A stretch of DNA of 64,000 nucleotides from Gorsachius magnificus (lineage: Eukaryota; Chordata; Aves; Pelecaniformes; Ardeidae), in assembly GCA_034008185.1 (NCBI GenBank), contig CM067081.1, positions 5,641,821 to 5,705,820 on the forward strand, read 5' to 3'. Below are positions 58,979-64,000 of the stretch, one piece after another (within the stretch, counting starts at the first letter, position 1; every line of letters begins with the position of its first letter). The notes below the pieces were generated by a model. That model did no database searches and was not told the DNA's origin. It was given only the letters and a program-made list of their open reading frames with translations. A program made the position numbers and the translations under genes.

Positions 58979-61900
58979 CTATGAACGACTTATCACAGCA
59001 ACAGTGTTAACCTGACACGATTAAAATTAAACCAGAACCTAAACCACTATGACCAGTCCAGAGACAAAAAATCCAGCAAAGCCAAATGAAAATAGTGCTA
59101 TTGACCATGAAACAGTAATTATTGGATGCTGCCTAGAGAAATAGTTATTTGGATTGACCCTGCTGTGTCCTTGAAAATAGCTGACGTTGCGGCAGATGAT
59201 GACAAAAAACCTGTTAGGGATAAAGAGAGGATTGAACTCCTTTAACACTCAACCCATCAAAAGCCTTGTCACCAGATGAATGTCTAAGTTTCTCTAGAAG
59301 TGCAACTTTTTAGAGCAGTTATGCCTATGCCAGGGTTTTTGTCTTTTCATTGTTTAGCTGGATCATCCTGGACAATAGAGAGATTGTGGACAACTAGCTT
59401 AGGTAAGGTGCCTGATACTTGGAATGTGGCAAGACGAATCTCACCCTAAATTGGAGACTTGGATTTCATTTTCTCCCTCTGCTGAGAGCATCTAACTTAA
59501 GGCTGGATCCCCATTTCCATGGATAACAAGTGTGTGCGAGCAACTTTGGAAATTTTGGGGTCTGTTCCTTTGTACTGCAATTTGTTCTCTGTAAGGTGTG
59601 GATAATCTGTCAGATAAAACTGACTCTGCCTTGCAAAGGTATTGTAATTGATAAATATAAAGAAATTTTTTAATGTGTAAAGATTAAGGTAATGGAGATT
59701 ACCTTAGCACATTAGCCAGGTGGCATAATAAATTAATATGAAAATTAATGCAAATATAAAAATAAAGTATGTTTTAAACTGGTATGTTATTTGACTTCTT
59801 CTGGCTAGGTAGGAGACAGAGATATGCCATAACTATTCTCATTATCTTGGTCTTTTTTTGCACACTCTATTCTCATTAATGTAAAAAATCAGCAACAATT
59901 TTGGATTTACTGTCCACTTAAACGCCTCTGCGTAGCTAATAATTTGAAACTCCTGTCATTTTTATTACTTTTTTTCTTGCCTTAATTCTGTGTCATCTGC
60001 CATTTTCTGAAGCATCTGAGGGAAACTGGAAGGGAAGGAATGTTGCACCTTACAAGACCAGGCCCACAGCCATATCTAGAGATCTATATTTTCTTGTAAC
60101 TTTAATGGAGGAGTTCCAGTACCTACTCTCTTTAGTCCTCCATATCCTTAGTGAGCCATACAAATGTTTGCCAGAGGGCTTTCCTATTTTCTTTGTTACT
60201 TTCCTTAGAATTACAGTGCTTAACACACTTGAGATCCAGAACTTCAACAGTTTTTAATTGTTCTAATTACCTTGTTATCTGATCTTGGGCAACAGAAGAT
60301 CTTCTTAACATTTTCATTTCCCTCAAGAAAAATCTGCCTTTCTCTCAGACATGTTACCGTAAGTTGACCCTCCTTTGTGAGTACTGATAAATAGTGGGGG
60401 CCCTCAGTGACATTAAGCTAAATTTATTTGTGTCCTTCAGAAGTAGGGCAGAACAGGATTTTGCAGTATTTGACTGGTTAGATTCCATCTGGAAAGACTG
60501 GGAATATACATAGTATTTTAGTACATATTTGTATTTATTCACCTGAGTAGACTATGTTGGACAACATATAAATGAGACTGACAATTGCAGAAACTTATAT
60601 TCTTTCCTCTATTATTACTGTTGTATGTTTGGAAATCAGTCAACACAGACATCCCAGAACCTGGCACATGAGTCCATACATTTTTTGACCATCCCACAAT
60701 ACCCCATTCACAAGATGCTTGAAACTATACACATGCTGGAGATGCTAAATTTTCTCTTTTAGCTGATTAGTGGTGCAAATTTGAAGCCACTGTCATAAAT
60801 CACCATCACTCGTATTTTCTGGAATTATGTTTCTGGGAATGGTTTCAACAAAAAGACAGCAAGCCTGCATATAGCTAAAAAGCACACAAAAAGAAAAGAA
60901 GAGGAACAAAAAAACCCCACAACAGTAACAAATCCCCAACCCAATGCATTTGCCAACTTTGTTCTCTGAAAAAAATGTATTATATTCTGGTTTAATTTTG
61001 TCTTGGAAAGTGTTGGACTTGAACTTGATAGACCCAGCTCAATTCCCAGCCCTTCCACTGTGTGACAGGGTTGTGGGCTTCCTCACTCTTCTGTCTTTCC
61101 TTAAAGAAATGTCCTGGAGGGAGATAAAGGCTTGGCTGTGACATACCATAAGGATAGGAGCCTAATTGAAGTAGACAAATGCACACTTCTGTGGTTTTTT
61201 TCTTTTTCTTTTCTTCCGTCCAGCAGGACATTCCAAACTTTGAGAGGTTTTAAATTTAATGACTTTCATACTGGATTTTCAAGACTTGTTTCTGTGAATG
61301 GCAGAACTCACAAAGCTTGGTTTCTTGGGGATTTCATCTTGTGGTAGGTCTGTTTTCTGACAAAATTATTGTGCTGCTGCCATGTGAGTATGTCTTACTG
61401 CTCCCCAGGGAGCCCTCATGGAAGAGAGGTTTGCCTAATGCCTTGGCAGTGGGAAAATCTTCATTTGATGTTCATGACTTATTAGACACCAGAAAATTCA
61501 CTCCGCGATCAGTGAGGTGCGTGCTCTCTGCTGTCTGCTGGAGTGTGGAGTGAGGCTGATCGTCTTCCTGTGACTGGGGCATTCATGATGCCTCCTCTGT
61601 GCAAATCCTCTGGTCTCTAATAAGGGTTGCAGTACTCATCTAAGGACATGAGAATGTCAAGGTTCATAGTCTATTTTGTTAGTTCAACTGATACTGTGAG
61701 AAAGACCAAAAAGCCAGCTTTCCAATTGCATACGCACTCTTAAATCCAATACAGAGGAAGCTAACTTCAAAATAAGTACAGGTAAAGATAATTAAAGATT
61801 AAGCACAGTGATTGCAATCTGTTAAATAGTCTGAGGAAAAAAGTGAGTCCTGCCTGTGGAAAGCAATGAGAACAGGAAGGAAAGAGACAATTCTGACTAC

Positions 61901-63259
61901 TGGTAAAAATCAATAAAATTAGGTATCATGTGAGAAAGGATAAGTGGATGATGACTTCTGATTATTTCCTCCAACAGGGGAATGAGAGTGAGGCCAATGA
62001 CATAAAGAGACATCAGGTTTAAAAGCAAGCAAAAGGAAATACTTATTCACGTAACACACAGCTACAATTTAAAGCTCTGTTTTGGCAGGGCAAAAAGCAT
62101 AGCCACGTTAAGATGTAGAGATATTCAGTCGCTCTCAGAGAATTTGGACACAATCTCTTGCTTTGGAAGTTTCTAGATGCTGACAGCCAGAAGCAGGGAA
62201 GGTAATAATCCCTCTGTACTTGCCCTGTTTCTCATATTTGCCTTTAGGTGACTGTTACTGCCTGCTTCTAGAGACAGGATTTTGGCTCGGTGAGCTGTGT
62301 GATGGCTCTCATATTCTTCATTTAGCAGTTTCAGTTAAGCAAACAGTGAGAACATTGACAATTTCCAGCTCCAAAGTGCTCTTTGTGAGTGTGAAATGTT
62401 ATAATTTAATGTGCACTCTCGGTTTAGCTGGGCCGTGCAGCAGTACTGGCAAGCTCTCTCACAGCTGGGGGGAAGTTGAATACCTAGAAAAGTCAATTGG
62501 TGTAGTTATTCATTTTGCTTTCATCTTCTTGGGCTTCTAATGCCTACTTCTGTCAGTTTGGTTAAATGTGCATTTAATAGACATATCTTAAGTTAGCTGG
62601 AGAAGATACGTGACCCCTTCAAAGAGAAATTCTCTGTAGGTGGTCAACCATGTCGCAAAATGCAATTAGCTGGACATCTCCACCATTGGAATCAGCATAT
62701 CCCCAGCAGTATAGGCACATCAGCAGCTGAGCAAAGGAGAAAGAATGTCTGTTCCCAAGGGACAGGCAAGGTGGAAAAACAATAGGAAGATGAGGCCACA
62801 CCACCAGTGAGGTGGGGTTAAAAAAACAAAAAAAAAAGGAATTTAGTGGTGGTAATGAAAAAGGGCTGAAATTATTTTCCATCGAATCACACTCACAACT
62901 GCAGTGAGGTAGCCTGGCACCCATCTTTCTGCCTCCCTGTTTTCCTCCCACCCTCTGAGGTCACTCTGTCACGGGTGACACCCGGGGGTAGCAGGGTGGA
63001 AGCTTATCTCTAATTTCTTGGCCACCCCTTTTGGCCCTTGTTGCTGTAGCACTAATGACACATGTTCCCCTCCTTCAGGTCTTTCTACTACCCCAAACAG
63101 TGCTCTTCCTAAGTGAAGTTTACAAATATATTTAACTACCAGATACACACCATTTCCTTTTTTACTGAATCTGCAGTCCTACTCCAACAGTCCTACACAG
63201 ACTGGGGGATGAAAGACAAGGGTTTGAGGGACTGGGGGCTAGTATGAGCCTTCAACCTG
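58979..63259. other. Unannotated DNA
   Basis: No gene or LINE recognised. A small minus-strand frame at 59039-59248 ends in a hydrophobic stretch (see findings). A GC-richer stretch from about 62960 leads into the CR1 at the end, with a short inverted motif (cgggtg-a-cacccg) near 62973-62986; it may already be part of that element's 5' region. Confidence 0.5.
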
Positions 63260-64000
63260 TTGCCCAGCACTGTGCCAGGGGCGCTGCAGCAAAGTTGAAG
63301 ACTGGCGGAGGTGAGCCGGAGGCTCCTGGGGTAGCAGGAGCCAACAAGGAAAAGCCCGTGAAACACCTCAAAGTAAATGAGGTGCTATGAAGGTGACGAG
63401 GCCGACAGCTCATATGAAATGCCTCTATACAAACGCACGCAGCATGGGAAACAAACAAGAGGAGTTGGAAGCTATCGTGCTGCTAGAAAGCTACGACCTG
63501 ATCGCCATTACGGAAACTTGGTGGGATGAATCCCACGACTGGAATGTAGCTCTTGATGGCTACAGGCTGTTCAGAAGGGACAGGCGAGGAAGGAGGGGCG
63601 GAGGCGTTGCCCTTTACATCAAGAAATCAATACAGTGTGAAGAGCTGGCCCTGAAGAATAGCCATGAGCAGGTCGAAAGCTTATGGATAAGAATCAGAGA
63701 GAGAGGCAACAAAGGGAACCTGGTGGTTGGTGTCTACTACAGGCCACCAGATCAAGAGGAGCCGACTGACGAAGCGTTCTTCCTCCAACTCCGGGAGGCT
63801 TCGTGCTCGCAGGCTCTCGTCCTGCTGGGGGACTTCAACCACCCTGACATCTGCTGGAAAACCAGCACGGCAAGCTGTAGGCAATCCAGCAGGTTTCTTG
63901 AATGCATTGAGGACAACTTCTTAAGCCAGGTAATAGACACCCCTACCCGAGGGGATGCGATACTGGACCTGGTGGTCACCAATGCAAGTGAGCTCGTCGG
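63260..64000 (+). mobile_element. CR1 LINE, 5' part, continuing beyond the window
   Basis: GC-rich sequence with many CpGs begins near 63240-63260 and passes into an uninterrupted ORF2 endonuclease domain at 63381. Unlike all other CR1 copies here, it contains the start of ORF2 and about 120 bases before it, so it is not the usual 5'-truncated stub. The left boundary is uncertain, and no ORF1 is visible upstream of 63260. It therefore begins either in the ORF1-ORF2 junction region or a little before. The right end lies outside the window. Confidence 0.88.
63381..64000 (+). CDS. CR1 ORF2 N-terminus: APE-type endonuclease domain, partial
   Basis: The frame is open for 206 full codons, from after a TGA at 63378-63380 to the window edge. 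ORF2 of CR1 encodes an endonuclease plus reverse transcriptase that nicks and copies into the target. Only the endonuclease part is visible here. Motifs in order are L-Y-T-N-A-R-S (metal-binding Asn at codon 18), I-T-E-T-W-W-D (catalytic Glu at codon 45, 63513-63515), R-R-G-G-G-V-A-L-Y-I, V-V-G-V-Y-Y-R-P-P, L-L-G-D-F-N-H-P-D-I-C-W (Asp and Asn at 63831-63839) and D-L-V-V-T-N. The final S-D-H block would lie beyond 64000. The first Met in frame after the stop is codon 3; Met at 63444 is also possible. No inactivating change is seen in this part, but the RT half cannot be judged. It is listed as CDS because it is open; as part of a LINE it may still be dead. Confidence 0.82.

Noticed and set aside
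1..64000. Search for tRNA, rRNA, snRNA, CRISPR array or gene cluster
   Set aside because: No cloverleaf box A/B pair, no conserved small RNA start, no spaced direct repeats and no bacterial-type gene organisation were seen on either strand.

Overview
The window is vertebrate nuclear DNA, almost certainly from a bird. The evidence is the repeat content: repeated copies of the CR1 LINE, several ending in the avian octamer tail (ATTCTATG-like, read on + as atcataga/atcacaga), plus two solo LTRs of an ERVL-like type that I know from bird genomes (TG...CA ends, ATTAAA polyadenylation signal, 5-bp target duplication on one copy). Most of the DNA is AT-rich and CpG-poor. I found no convincing host exon, tRNA, rRNA, CRISPR array or bacterial-style operon. 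The best reading is a gene desert or a very large intron.

Layout. 1-8.2 kb: unannotated AT-rich DNA with a doubtful old repeat near 4.3 kb and two patches that could be conserved noncoding elements (5.77-5.84 and 6.65-6.75 kb). 8.3-15.8 kb: an ancient CR1-like 3' end (+), a copy of a dispersed repeat I cannot name, a (TA)n tract, a CpG-retaining block at 12.17-12.46 kb, two better CR1 copies (13.1 kb minus, 14.2 kb plus) and a decayed LINE endonuclease fragment at 15.6 kb. 15.8-32.2 kb: mostly unique sequence, with a CR1 piece at 21.6 kb and two short CR1 tails (27.4 and 30.0 kb). 32.2-46.7 kb: a CR1 3' end whose last ORF2 residues are still readable, a solo LTR with a perfect AATAC target duplication (39.88-40.45 kb), and a CR1 reverse-transcriptase fragment with an intact FADD box but a frame break (45.9-46.7 kb). 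46.7-59 kb: unique sequence, a second CR1 3' end in the opposite orientation (52.8 kb), an ancient CR1 (54.3 kb), then a cluster of three elements: second copy of the unnamed repeat, second LTR, CR1. 59-64 kb: unique sequence, then a CR1 entering at its 5' side. Its ORF2 endonuclease is open for 206 codons and runs off the window.

Function. The only protein-coding signals are retrotransposon ORF2 remnants, most of them broken. The terminal one (63.38 kb to the edge) is uninterrupted as far as the window shows. The most useful leads are the CpG-retaining block at 12.2 kb, the solo LTR with a CRE next to a TATA box at 40.1 kb, the unnamed repeat shared by 9.8 kb and 57.4 kb, and two CR1 copies that lack the 3' end. 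I did not find a new multi-gene system here. Family names come from recognition by eye without a database search, so subfamily names are deliberately left out.
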